Assembly: GCA_910586485.1 (NCBI GenBank) | Contig: CAJUIA010000004.1 | Location: forward strand, 1-64,000 | Reading direction: 5' to 3' | DNA length: 64,000 nt | From: an uncultured Acetatifactor sp. | GTDB taxonomy: Bacteria > Bacillota > Clostridia > Lachnospirales > Lachnospiraceae | Shown: in pieces, positions 17,877-25,743 of the stretch | How the letters are laid out: each line of letters opens with the position of its first letter | Position numbering within the stretch: position 1 is the first letter of the stretch | Position numbers and translations under genes: made by a program | Notes under the pieces: generated by a model | Seen by the model: only the letters and a program-made list of their open reading frames with translations | The model's database searches: none | What the model was told of the DNA's origin: nothing

Positions 17877-17901
17877 GTTTCAAATTAGTAAGTTTCAAAT
17901 A
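17872..17901. repeat. 15-bp tandem repeat across the rhaA stop codon
   Basis: AGTAGGTTTCAAATT (17872-17886) is followed directly by AGTAAGTTTCAAATA (17887-17901), with two mismatches. The first unit contains the rhaA TAG stop and the second a TAA in the same register. Confidence 0.8.
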
Positions 17902-17928
17902 AAGAAATGAATCGGGAGGTGTCGGAAG

Positions 17929-18789
17929 ATGTACAATATTACGGACATAAAGGTAATAAAGGACTTTATGCGCATGTGCGCCGACGGTGTGGCCTTGGGG
18001 TGGCACGAGCGCAACGGAGGAAATCTGACTTATCGGATGAAAGCGGAGGAAGCGGCGCAGTGCCGCCCCTTCTTCCGGGAGCAGCCCGGTGAGTGGGTAT
18101 CCATGGGGGTGGAGGCCCGCAATCTGCAGGGAGAGTATTTTCTGGTTACGGGAAGCGGGAAATATTTAAGAAACATAGAGCTGGAGCCGCAGGATAATAT
18201 CTGCATTCTGGAGATCAATGATACGGGGGATTCCTGGCGGATTGTCTGGGGGCTGGAAAGCGGCGGGAAGCCTACCAGTGAGTTTCCCAGTCATTTTATG
18301 AATCATTCCGTGAAAAAACGGGTGACGGGCGGTGCAAACCGAGTAATTTATCATGCACATCCGCCTTATGTAGTGGCTTTAAGCTATATTTTACCCTTGT
18401 CCGCAGAGGCCTTTACCAGGCTGCTCTGGAAGAGTGAGACGGAGTGCTGTGTGGTATTTCCGGACGGCGTGGGAGTGGTGCCCTGGATGGTGCCGGGCGG
18501 TGCGGAAATTGCGAAGGCAACCTGTGCGGAGATGGAAAAATATGACGCGGCAGTATGGGCCTTTCACGGACTGTTTGTGTCCGGACCGGATTTTGATACG
18601 GCTTTCGGCTTGATGCACACCATCGAAAAAGCTTCTCAGATTGCCTGCATCACTCTGGCGGCAAACGGCGGCAGGAAGACTCGTCAATGTATTACCGATG
18701 ATAATCTCAGAGCCATTGGCAGGGAATTCGGTGTGACGCTGAATGAGGAGATATTGAATTACAGATCTGACGAGGAATTATTTGTTTAG
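17929..18789 (+). CDS. rhaD: Rhamnulose-1-phosphate aldolase
   Basis: 286 residues, class II aldolase/adducin fold. The zinc ligands appear as H142 and H144 in YHAHPP and H213 in AFHGLF, and a catalytic Glu lies in TSEFP (about 117). It cleaves L-rhamnulose-1-phosphate to DHAP and L-lactaldehyde. GGGAGG lies upstream. It is the third gene of the rha operon, 52 bases after rhaA and 12 before the next gene. Its length matches the family. Confidence 0.96.
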   Translation: MYNITDIKVIKDFMRMCADGVALGWHERNGGNLTYRMKAEEAAQCRPFFREQPGEWVSMGVEARNLQGEYFLVTGSGKYLRNIELEPQDNICILEINDTGDSWRIVWGLESGGKPTSEFPSHFMNHSVKKRVTGGANRVIYHAHPPYVVALSYILPLSAEAFTRLLWKSETECCVVFPDGVGVVPWMVPGGAEIAKATCAEMEKYDAAVWAFHGLFVSGPDFDTAFGLMHTIEKASQIACITLAANGGRKTRQCITDDNLRAIGREFGVTLNEEILNYRSDEELFV

Positions 18790-18801
18790 GGAGGGACCAA
18801 G

Positions 18802-19275
18802 ATGTATGAGGGAATGAAAGAGAAGGGTAAGATAGATCCGGAGTTTGAATACAGCTGGTACATGGAAGCCATAGATCTTCATTGCGAGGGTGTGGAGGAT
18901 CGGGCCAGGGAAATTCTTTGGGGGATGTTCCGCGGCGTGCTGCGCTTTGTTACCGGCTACCGCTGGCTGGAGGAATGTCCCACGGGCATCAGTCTGGCAG
19001 GCATCAGCGTGACTACGGAAGCAAAACCAAATGAGGCCGGGAAGAATCACCATGATATTCTGGGAAACTGGGACATTATCTTTACCTTTACCCCCTGTGA
19101 GGATGCTGAAAAAAAGGCGACGAACCGAAGCACGCTCATGAGTATTGAAAAGAGCATGGAAAGGTTTGTACGCTCCAGGTATGATTTAAAGGAGCCGGAG
19201 GATTTAAGCCTGCTTTTGCTGGAGCAGCAGAGGAAGGAACTGGTGGAAAAGCATTTTATTGGAGTTTTGGATTAA
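18802..19275 (+). CDS. Unknown protein in the rhamnose operon
   Basis: 157 residues, soluble, no signal peptide, no family recognised. It is rich in Trp/Tyr early (YSWYMEAIDLHCEG), has a central GRYRWLEE-like patch and the segment KNHHDILGNWDIIFTFTPCED, and ends in a helical charged tail. It begins 12 bases after rhaD with GGGAGG, so it is almost certainly co-translated with the rhamnose genes. It does not look like the rhamnose mutarotase RhaM (about 104 residues). A role in rhamnose or lactaldehyde handling is context inference only. The C terminus lies at a microduplication. Confidence 0.75.
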   Translation: MYEGMKEKGKIDPEFEYSWYMEAIDLHCEGVEDRAREILWGMFRGVLRFVTGYRWLEECPTGISLAGISVTTEAKPNEAGKNHHDILGNWDIIFTFTPCEDAEKKATNRSTLMSIEKSMERFVRSRYDLKEPEDLSLLLLEQQRKELVEKHFIGVLD

Positions 19276-19287
19276 TTGGAGTTTTGG
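19258..19287. repeat. Tandem duplication at the stop of the rha-operon unknown gene
   Basis: ATTGGAGTTTTGG occurs at 19258-19270 and again at 19275-19287, spaced by ATTA. The TAA stop (19273-19275) lies at the junction. Confidence 0.75.
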
Positions 19288-19333
19288 GTTCATTTAAGAA
19301 CGGACAGTTAAAAAGGAAAAGGAGCGATGTTTA

Positions 19334-20683
19334 TTGAAGAAGAATGAATTGTATCTGAATGAGTATGCGGCATTGTGCAGAGAGGCGGACAGACTGGAGC
19401 CGGAGATGTTTGACCGGTATGAGGTGCAGAGGGGCCTGCGTGACAAGAACGGAAACGGCGTGGTCACCGGCCTGACCAATATTTCCAGGATTGATTCTTT
19501 TAAGATGGTGGACGGCGTAAAGACGCCCTGTGAAGGCAAGCTGTGGTATCGGGGGTATGACTGTATTGAGCTGGTAAAGGGATTTCGGGGAAAGCATGCG
19601 GGCTTTGAAGAGGTGGCCTATCTGTTGTTATTTGGAGAGCTGCCCAATTCCCGGCAAATGTGGGAATTCCGGGATATTCTGGCAGCAAACAGGACCCTTC
19701 CCACGAATTTTACCAGAGACGTGATCATGAAGGCGCCCAGCAGCGATATTATGAATTCGCTGACAAGAAGTGTGCTGACGCTGGCTTCCTATGATAAAAA
19801 CTGCAGTGATAACTCTATTGAGAACGTACTGCGCCAGTGTATTGCCCTGATCGGCGTGTTTCCCATGCTGGCGGTGTATGGGTATCACGCATATAATCAC
19901 TATCAAAATGACGAGAGCATGTATATCCATCGTCCGTCCAAAAAGATCTGTACGGCGGAAAATCTGTTAATGATGCTGCGTCCTGATAAAAAGTACACGG
20001 ATCTGGAGGCAAGGGTGCTGGATATTGCGCTGGTGCTGCATATGGAGCATGGGGGCGGTAATAACTCTACCTTTACCACCCGTGTGGTGACTTCTTCAGG
20101 CTCGGATACATATTCTGTTATTGCGGCAGCGCTTTCCTCCCTGAAGGGTCCCAAGCACGGCGGAGCCAATATAAAGGTCGTGGAGATGATGCGGGACATC
20201 GAGAAGAACGTGGGCGACTGGGAGGATGAGGACGAGGTAAGGACTTATCTGAAGAAAATACTGAACAGGGAAGCCTTTGACCGTAAGGGACTGATCTACG
20301 GGATGGGCCATGCGGTATATTCCCTTTCCGACCCAAGAGCCCAGGTGTTCAAGGGCTTTGTGCAGAAGCTGGCGGAGGCAAAGGGACGGAACAGGGATTT
20401 TGCGCTGTATTCTATGATCGAGCGCATTGCACCGGAGGTTATTGCAGAGAAAGCCCGCATTTACAAGGGCGTCAGTGCCAATGTGGATTTTTACAGCGGA
20501 TTTGTGTATAGTATGTTGGAGATACCATTGGAAATGTATACTCCCATATTTGCCATTGCAAGGATTGTGGGCTGGAGCGCCCATAGGATCGAAGAGCTGA
20601 TCAATATGGATAAGATCATTCGTCCTGCTTATAAGAGCGTTATGGAAGAGCGGGAATATGTGGATATAGAAGACAGATCATAA
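19334..20683 (+). CDS. gltA: Citrate synthase
   Basis: 449 residues. It starts at a TTG nine bases after GGAG; the nearby ATG at 19327 is out of frame and stops after six codons. Catalytic segments are GPKHGGAN (first His), GMGHAVYSLSDPR (second His) and the Asp in NVDFYSG. It condenses oxaloacetate and acetyl-CoA to citrate, which in a fermenter feeds glutamate synthesis through an incomplete TCA cycle. It is about 50 bases past the rha operon on the same strand, so it may be partly co-transcribed. A methylcitrate synthase is less likely but not excluded. Confidence 0.93.
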   Translation: MKKNELYLNEYAALCREADRLEPEMFDRYEVQRGLRDKNGNGVVTGLTNISRIDSFKMVDGVKTPCEGKLWYRGYDCIELVKGFRGKHAGFEEVAYLLLFGELPNSRQMWEFRDILAANRTLPTNFTRDVIMKAPSSDIMNSLTRSVLTLASYDKNCSDNSIENVLRQCIALIGVFPMLAVYGYHAYNHYQNDESMYIHRPSKKICTAENLLMMLRPDKKYTDLEARVLDIALVLHMEHGGGNNSTFTTRVVTSSGSDTYSVIAAALSSLKGPKHGGANIKVVEMMRDIEKNVGDWEDEDEVRTYLKKILNREAFDRKGLIYGMGHAVYSLSDPRAQVFKGFVQKLAEAKGRNRDFALYSMIERIAPEVIAEKARIYKGVSANVDFYSGFVYSMLEIPLEMYTPIFAIARIVGWSAHRIEELINMDKIIRPAYKSVMEEREYVDIEDRS

Positions 20684-20730
20684 AGAGACAGATTATGAAC
20701 AGACAGATCATAAAGATACAAATCATAAAA
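20671..20730. repeat. Four 15-bp tandem repeats across the citrate synthase stop
   Basis: Units start at 20671, 20686, 20701 and 20716. Units 1 and 3 are identical (AGACAGATCATAAAG); unit 2 (AGACAGATTATGAAC) and unit 4 (ATACAAATCATAAAA) are diverged. The TAA stop (20681-20683) is inside unit 1 and is copied in units 3 and 4. Confidence 0.85.
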
Positions 20731-20821
20731 AGGCGGATAAGAGCCGGCGGATCGCAAATACTATAGAGGCGGCTTTTTATGACAGGTATCGCTTAAATTG
20801 CGGGAAAACAGGCAGGATTTC

Positions 20822-21940
20822 ATGATGGGAACAGTGCTTGAATATATAAAAGAATACGGAAAATATTCCTTTCAGGAGAAGCCGATGACCGAAGTGGACA
20901 GCCTGGCTCTCTGTCAGCTGTCATACTTAAAGTTTGACGGCATGGTGCCGGATGTGAAAGAGCGCTGTACCCCCGTGACACTGGAAAGCTTAAAGCAGCA
21001 TCCTGATTACGAAAGGCTGTTTGCGGATGTGCGCTATGAAGAAGTCAACCGGGCGCTGATTGAGGGAATGCTGGCGTCAGAGAGATTCCGGGACCTGCAG
21101 CTGAACTACTATGTCAACGAGATCGAGAAGGAGTGTGAGACGCAGTTTTCCGCAGTTACCTATACCTTAAACGATGGGACGGTTTATGTGGCATATCGGG
21201 GAACGGACGAGACGCTGGTGGGTTGGAAAGAGGATTTCAACATGGCGTTTCTTTCGCCGGTGCCGGGGCAGGAGTTCAGCGTGGGTTATCTGAACGCGGT
21301 TGCGGAAAGGATTCAGGGCCCCTTTTATCTGGGCGGTCATTCCAAGGGGGGAAATCTTGCGGTATACGCTGCCATGAACTGTGATTTGGAGCTGCGGGAG
21401 AGAATCGTAAAGATTTTTAATCTGGACGGACCGGGATTTCGGCCGGAGGTCCTGGAAGCCTGCGGCTATGAAGGAATAACGGATAAAGTGGTCAAGATTC
21501 TGCCGCATTCCTCTCTGGTGGGGATGCTGTTTGAGTCGGATATGCGTTATAAGGTGGTGGAGAGCAAAACCTTTGGTCTGATGCAGCACGATCCGTACAC
21601 CTGGCTGGTGGAGGGGGATCATTTAAAAGCGGTTGATGACATTTACGGACGCAGAAAGAAAATGGACAATACCCTGAACCGATGGATTTTGTCCTTAAGC
21701 GAGGAGCAGCTCAAAACCTTTGTGGATACCCTGTATCAGGTAATATCCGCTTCCAGGGCAGATAATCTCATAGATATGACTGCGGAATGGAAGCGGAGCA
21801 TGAACGGAATCATCGCGGCGCTGAAGGAGATCGACGATGAGACGGTAAAGATCCTGAAGGCTGTGGTCAAGGCGCTGTTTGACGTTGCTTCACAATCAAG
21901 GAAACAAAATAAGCCAGGACGGCCCCGCCGGAAAGACTAG
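20822..21940 (+). CDS. Mbeg1-like (DUF2974) alpha/beta hydrolase
   Basis: 372 residues from the ATG at 20822; a TTG 24 bases earlier is also in frame. The lipase-type nucleophile elbow is GGHSKGGNLAVY, preceded by an oxyanion-type strand VYVAYRGTD. An Asp in FNLDGPGF and a late His (EGDHL) are plausible triad members. Such proteins are common in Clostridia and their substrate is unknown. There is no signal peptide. Its 3' end overlaps the convergent amidotransferase gene by 74 bases, so the two cannot be changed independently there. Confidence 0.85.
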   Translation: MMGTVLEYIKEYGKYSFQEKPMTEVDSLALCQLSYLKFDGMVPDVKERCTPVTLESLKQHPDYERLFADVRYEEVNRALIEGMLASERFRDLQLNYYVNEIEKECETQFSAVTYTLNDGTVYVAYRGTDETLVGWKEDFNMAFLSPVPGQEFSVGYLNAVAERIQGPFYLGGHSKGGNLAVYAAMNCDLELRERIVKIFNLDGPGFRPEVLEACGYEGITDKVVKILPHSSLVGMLFESDMRYKVVESKTFGLMQHDPYTWLVEGDHLKAVDDIYGRRKKMDNTLNRWILSLSEEQLKTFVDTLYQVISASRADNLIDMTAEWKRSMNGIIAALKEIDDETVKILKAVVKALFDVASQSRKQNKPGRPRRKD

Positions 21941-22523
21941 TCCGTTTGGGATCAAGGCGTTCCGGATGCCACTGAACGCCGAGAACGGGCAGGCTTTCGT
22001 GAACGATTGCCTCCGGACAGGAATCTTCAGGACAATACTGCACAACCTGCAGTCCCCCTCCGGGCCGGCCGATGGCCTGGTGATGGGCGCTGTTTACAAC
22101 GGCGTTCGGCCCGTACAGGTGATACAGCCAGGAGCCCTTTTGGATGATGGTGGAATGGTATTGGTCGCAGTCCTGATATTTATGCAGCTCTGCAGAAGGC
22201 AGGTCCTGTATGACGGTGCCGCCCAAACCCACATTGATGACCTGCATGCCCTTGCAGATGCCGAGGACGGGTTTCCCGTTGCGGACAAACAGATCAAGCG
22301 CCTGAAACTGCAGAACATCTAATTCCGTGTCAATGTTGCGTGAGCCTCTGTTTTTTTCTCCAAAGAAGGCGGGAGTGATGTCACCGCCGCCGGGAAGGAT
22401 CAGGCCGTCGCAGTCAGCAAGCTCTCCCGAATTCAAAGTTACCAGTGGCTCCATGCCGCCTGCTGCTACATAGCGGACATAATTTTCCGTGGCATTTCTT
22501 TTGCCGGCAATCGCAATTTTCAT
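21867..22523 (-). CDS. Class I glutamine amidotransferase-like hydrolase (PuuD-like)
   Basis: 218 residues. The triad is visible as C90 in GICKGMQ, H186 and E188 in VQWHPE. The N terminus has the LILPGGGDITPAFFGE signature of gamma-glutamyl-GABA hydrolases (peptidase C26). It probably hydrolyses gamma-glutamyl amides in the cytoplasm. It is slightly shorter than E. coli PuuD (about 254). It stands alone on the minus strand, convergent and overlapping with the alpha/beta hydrolase gene. The exact substrate is not known. Confidence 0.88.
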   Translation of the reverse strand: MKIAIAGKRNATENYVRYVAAGGMEPLVTLNSGELADCDGLILPGGGDITPAFFGEKNRGSRNIDTELDVLQFQALDLFVRNGKPVLGICKGMQVINVGLGGTVIQDLPSAELHKYQDCDQYHSTIIQKGSWLYHLYGPNAVVNSAHHQAIGRPGGGLQVVQYCPEDSCPEAIVHESLPVLGVQWHPERLDPKRTSLSGGAVLAYFVSLIVKQRQTAP

Positions 22524-22643
22524 TTATTCTCTCATTCCAGCTAAAGTTCTGAATCTGATTTGTTTTATAGTATATGTTGTAGGGCATGGAAAAATCTGCT
22601 ATAATCGGAAAATAAATATTCTGGAGATTTGAGGCTGAAATTC

Positions 22644-25127
22644 ATGAAAAAAATAAAGGTAAAGCCAGAAAAAGCAGTGCTGATTTCGGCTTTTTTGCTG
22701 CCGACAGCGCTGATGATTTTTCTTTTTATGATAAAAGGGATCTATCCCTTTGGCGACAGAAGTTTTTTATCCGGGGATTTATATCATCAGTATATGCCCT
22801 TTTTCAGTGAGCTTCTGCATAAGGTAAAGGGTGGGGAGAGTTTGAACTTTTCTTTTCATGCAGGGATCGGCTCTAATTTTCTGGCCCTTTTTGCCTATTA
22901 TCTTGCCAGCCCGTTTCACATATTGGGTCTGATAACGGGGGAGGCGCATCTGGTGGAGTTCCTGGGCTATATCGTGGTCATAAAGACCGGGCTCTGCGGC
23001 CTGACGGCTTGTCTGTATTTTCAGAAACATTTTCACACAAAAGATTTTGCCGTTCTGCTTTTTTCCATGTTTTATGCCTTTTCGGGGTTTATGGCGGCGT
23101 ATAATTACAATATCATGTGGCTGGACTGCATCTGGGTCCTTCCTCTGATTCTGCTGGGACTGGAGAGGCTGGTGAAGGAGGGGAAATGTACTCTTTACTG
23201 CCTGACCCTGGCTTTCTCCATCTATACCAATTATTACCTGTCCATTATGATCTGTATTTTCCTGGTGCTGTATTTTGCGGTGCTTTTGATAACGGAAAAG
23301 GGAAAACGGCTGCGCAGTGCCTTAAATTTTGGGTTATATTCTCTTTTGGCAGGAGGCATGGCGGCGGTATTGCTGATTCCTTCCGTCTGTGCCATTCTGC
23401 AGACGGATTTTGGAGATGCGGCATTCCCCAAAAAGATAGAATCCTATTTTTCCGTGCTGGATATGCTGGCCAGGCACTGTGTCTGTGTTTACACGGAGCG
23501 GGGCCTGGATCACTGGCCGAATATTTACTGCGGCAGCGCGGTGCTGATGCTGATTCCCATGTACCTGATGAACAAAAAGATTTCCATACGGGAGAAGTTC
23601 TGCAGGCTGGGCCTGGCAGGATTTTTACTGATCAGCTTTTCCACCAATATCTTAAATTTTATCTGGCACGGCTTGAATTATCCCGATTCCCTTCCGGCCA
23701 GACAGTCCTTTTTGTATATATTTCTGGTGCTGACCATGTGCTATGATGCGTATCATCATTTACAGGAGGTCGAAGAGCAGCAGATTTTATATGGTTATCT
23801 GTTCGGGGCGGGCTTTTGCCTTTTCTGTGAAAAATTTATAGATCATGAGGATTTTGAACTGGGAGTCAAGCTGCTGACCCTGCTGTTTTTAAGCCTTTAT
23901 GCGGTGCTTTTGTATTTGCTTCGGACAAAGAGGGCAAAACAGGTCAGATGGGGAATCGGAGTAGTGGCCCTGGCGGCGGTGCTGGCAGAGTGCGGTGCAA
24001 ACACATGGGATACCAGCATTGGAACCACCAGCCGCTCTGCCTATCTGGAACAGCAGGAGGATTATAAGGCGCTGTATGAGTTGACCAGAGGGCGGGAAAA
24101 CAGCTTTTACAGGGTGGAAAAGTTTACCCGTAAAACAAAGAATGATGCTACGCTGACAGGTTACCCGTCTGCCAGTGTATTTTCGTCTACCTTAAATTCG
24201 GATGTGATGGATCTGTACACCAGGCTGGGTATGCGCCACAGCAAGGTGTATTACAGCTTTGACGGCGCTACGGGGCTTACCTCGGCGCTGCTGAATGTGA
24301 ATTATATGTTCGGCGAATCGGATGCTTATGAATGCGGTCTTTATACCCGCCTGGCCCAAAGCGGCGACATCGTCCTCTATGAATGCAATGCGGCTCTGCC
24401 CTTCGGCTATACGGCGCCGGTGGGCTTTGACATACCTGATGGGTATGAGAATCAGCCCATAACCTTACAGAATCAGATCGTGAGGGAGCTGGGGGTCTCA
24501 GGGCAGCTGTTTCGCGGCATGCAGAAGACCGCGGTGGGGGACGACATACAGTTTACCCCTAAGGAGGGCGGAATTTATTACGGTCTGGTGACAGCCTCCG
24601 GAACAGGTAAGATCAAATGTATCGGCGGCAGCAGGGATGAAGAGACCTTTGGAGATTTAAAAAAGGGATGTATCCTGTATTTGGGATACCTGGAAAAGGG
24701 TCAGACCATCACTTTGACCAATGGAGACGAAAAAGATGATACGCCGAAAATATCGGCGGATATTTACAGTCTGGACGAGAGCGTGCTGGAGGAAGCCCTG
24801 GCGGTGCTGGCAGGGGACTGCCTGGAAGAGACGGATTGGGGGAGCGATGCCCTTTCGGGCCGGATTTCCCTGGATGAGTCAAGAAGACTGATCCTTTCGG
24901 TGCCCTATGAGGACGGCTGGACGGTATGGATAAACGGGGAAAAAGCGGAAGGAGAACTGTTTGGCGGCTGTCTGATGGCCTTTGATCTGGAAGCGGGAGA
25001 ATATGAGATTGTGATGAAGTACCGTCCGGCAGGGGCCGGGGCGGGTATTGTGGTTACAGTGATCAGTATTGCGGTGTTTGTGGGAATTACGGTGCTGAAA
25101 AGGAGATATTCCGGTTCCGCATCGTAA
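22644..25127 (+). CDS. YfhO-family polytopic membrane protein
   Basis: About 827 residues from the ATG at 22644 (GAGG nine bases upstream); a TTG at 22629 is also in frame. About a dozen N-terminal membrane helices (residues 10-460) carry the YfhO/GT-C-like motif around GDLYHQYMPFF and NYNIMWLDC, followed by a large extracytoplasmic beta-rich domain and a final membrane helix. B. subtilis YfhO takes part in teichoic-acid glycosylation, so a GT-C-type role in cell-surface decoration is the best guess. No partner gene is adjacent. RGENSFYRVEK is the typical conserved outer segment. Confidence 0.88.
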   Translation: MKKIKVKPEKAVLISAFLLPTALMIFLFMIKGIYPFGDRSFLSGDLYHQYMPFFSELLHKVKGGESLNFSFHAGIGSNFLALFAYYLASPFHILGLITGEAHLVEFLGYIVVIKTGLCGLTACLYFQKHFHTKDFAVLLFSMFYAFSGFMAAYNYNIMWLDCIWVLPLILLGLERLVKEGKCTLYCLTLAFSIYTNYYLSIMICIFLVLYFAVLLITEKGKRLRSALNFGLYSLLAGGMAAVLLIPSVCAILQTDFGDAAFPKKIESYFSVLDMLARHCVCVYTERGLDHWPNIYCGSAVLMLIPMYLMNKKISIREKFCRLGLAGFLLISFSTNILNFIWHGLNYPDSLPARQSFLYIFLVLTMCYDAYHHLQEVEEQQILYGYLFGAGFCLFCEKFIDHEDFELGVKLLTLLFLSLYAVLLYLLRTKRAKQVRWGIGVVALAAVLAECGANTWDTSIGTTSRSAYLEQQEDYKALYELTRGRENSFYRVEKFTRKTKNDATLTGYPSASVFSSTLNSDVMDLYTRLGMRHSKVYYSFDGATGLTSALLNVNYMFGESDAYECGLYTRLAQSGDIVLYECNAALPFGYTAPVGFDIPDGYENQPITLQNQIVRELGVSGQLFRGMQKTAVGDDIQFTPKEGGIYYGLVTASGTGKIKCIGGSRDEETFGDLKKGCILYLGYLEKGQTITLTNGDEKDDTPKISADIYSLDESVLEEALAVLAGDCLEETDWGSDALSGRISLDESRRLILSVPYEDGWTVWINGEKAEGELFGGCLMAFDLEAGEYEIVMKYRPAGAGAGIVVTVISIAVFVGITVLKRRYSGSAS

Positions 25128-25195
25128 TGGGCAGAGGCGCAGAAATGTTTTACGGAATCTACAGGAAAAGTTTATCTGGAGTTTAGATTCCTGCC

Positions 25196-25224
25196 TTGAC
25201 AGATACGGAGCCCAAAATTATAAT
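25196..25224 (+). promoter_or_regulatory. Promoter of the marR-ABC operon
   Basis: Perfect TTGACA (25196-25201), a 17-base spacer and a perfect TATAAT (25219-25224). It is followed eight bases on by a palindromic operator. Confidence 0.9.
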
Positions 25225-25231
25225 AAAAAAT

Positions 25232-25244
25232 CTAACCGGGTTAG
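25232..25244. promoter_or_regulatory. Palindromic operator, probable MarR site
   Basis: CTAACC-G-GGTTAG is a perfect 13-base inverted repeat at the expected transcription start, between the -10 box and the marR start. Autorepression by the adjacent MarR protein is the simplest reading. Confidence 0.75.
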
Positions 25245-25269
25245 TAAATAGCAAATAAGAGGCGGATTT

Positions 25270-25704
25270 ATGGCATCAAGAGAACAGATTGAGTTATTGA
25301 GAAGGCAATTATGGGAAGCCGTCCCCATGGAATTTTGTAAGCAGATAGACCAAAAGCAGGTCGGAATGGAAGCAATTCTGCAGCTTCTCCTTGAAGCCGA
25401 TCAGACGGTAACTGCCGGTATGCTCAGCGAGGCAATGAATGTCAGTACGGCAAGAATGGCAGTGCTGCTTCGAAAAATGTCTGAAAAGGGCCTGATTGTG
25501 AAAGAGACGCATGCCCTTGACGGCAGAGTAACGGTAGTCCGGCTTACGGAGCACGGTGAGGCAATCGCAGGGAAGAAGCGGGAGGAAGCCCTTCGACAGA
25601 TCGGGGCAGTTATTGATAAAGTGGGAATGGAGCGCATGCAGGAATTTATCCGTATTTCCAAAGAAATCAAGGAGGTCATAAGGTGTCCGGAGTTTGATCT
25701 GTAG
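25270..25704 (+). CDS. MarR family transcriptional regulator
   Basis: 144 residues with a winged helix-turn-helix (about 35-100: VTAGMLSEAMNVSTARMAVLLRKMSEKGLIVKE, then a wing with DGRVTVVRLTEHG). MarR dimers bind palindromes and release on binding phenolic or drug ligands. GAGGCGG precedes the ATG. It is the first gene of an operon with the two ABC exporter subunits (39 bases to the next start) and lies directly behind a palindrome overlapping the transcription start. It is therefore very likely the drug-responsive repressor of the pump. Confidence 0.9.
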   Translation: MASREQIELLRRQLWEAVPMEFCKQIDQKQVGMEAILQLLLEADQTVTAGMLSEAMNVSTARMAVLLRKMSEKGLIVKETHALDGRVTVVRLTEHGEAIAGKKREEALRQIGAVIDKVGMERMQEFIRISKEIKEVIRCPEFDL

Positions 25705-25743
25705 GGAAAGGTGTATTGATAAAACGAAAAGGAGCAGATAAGA

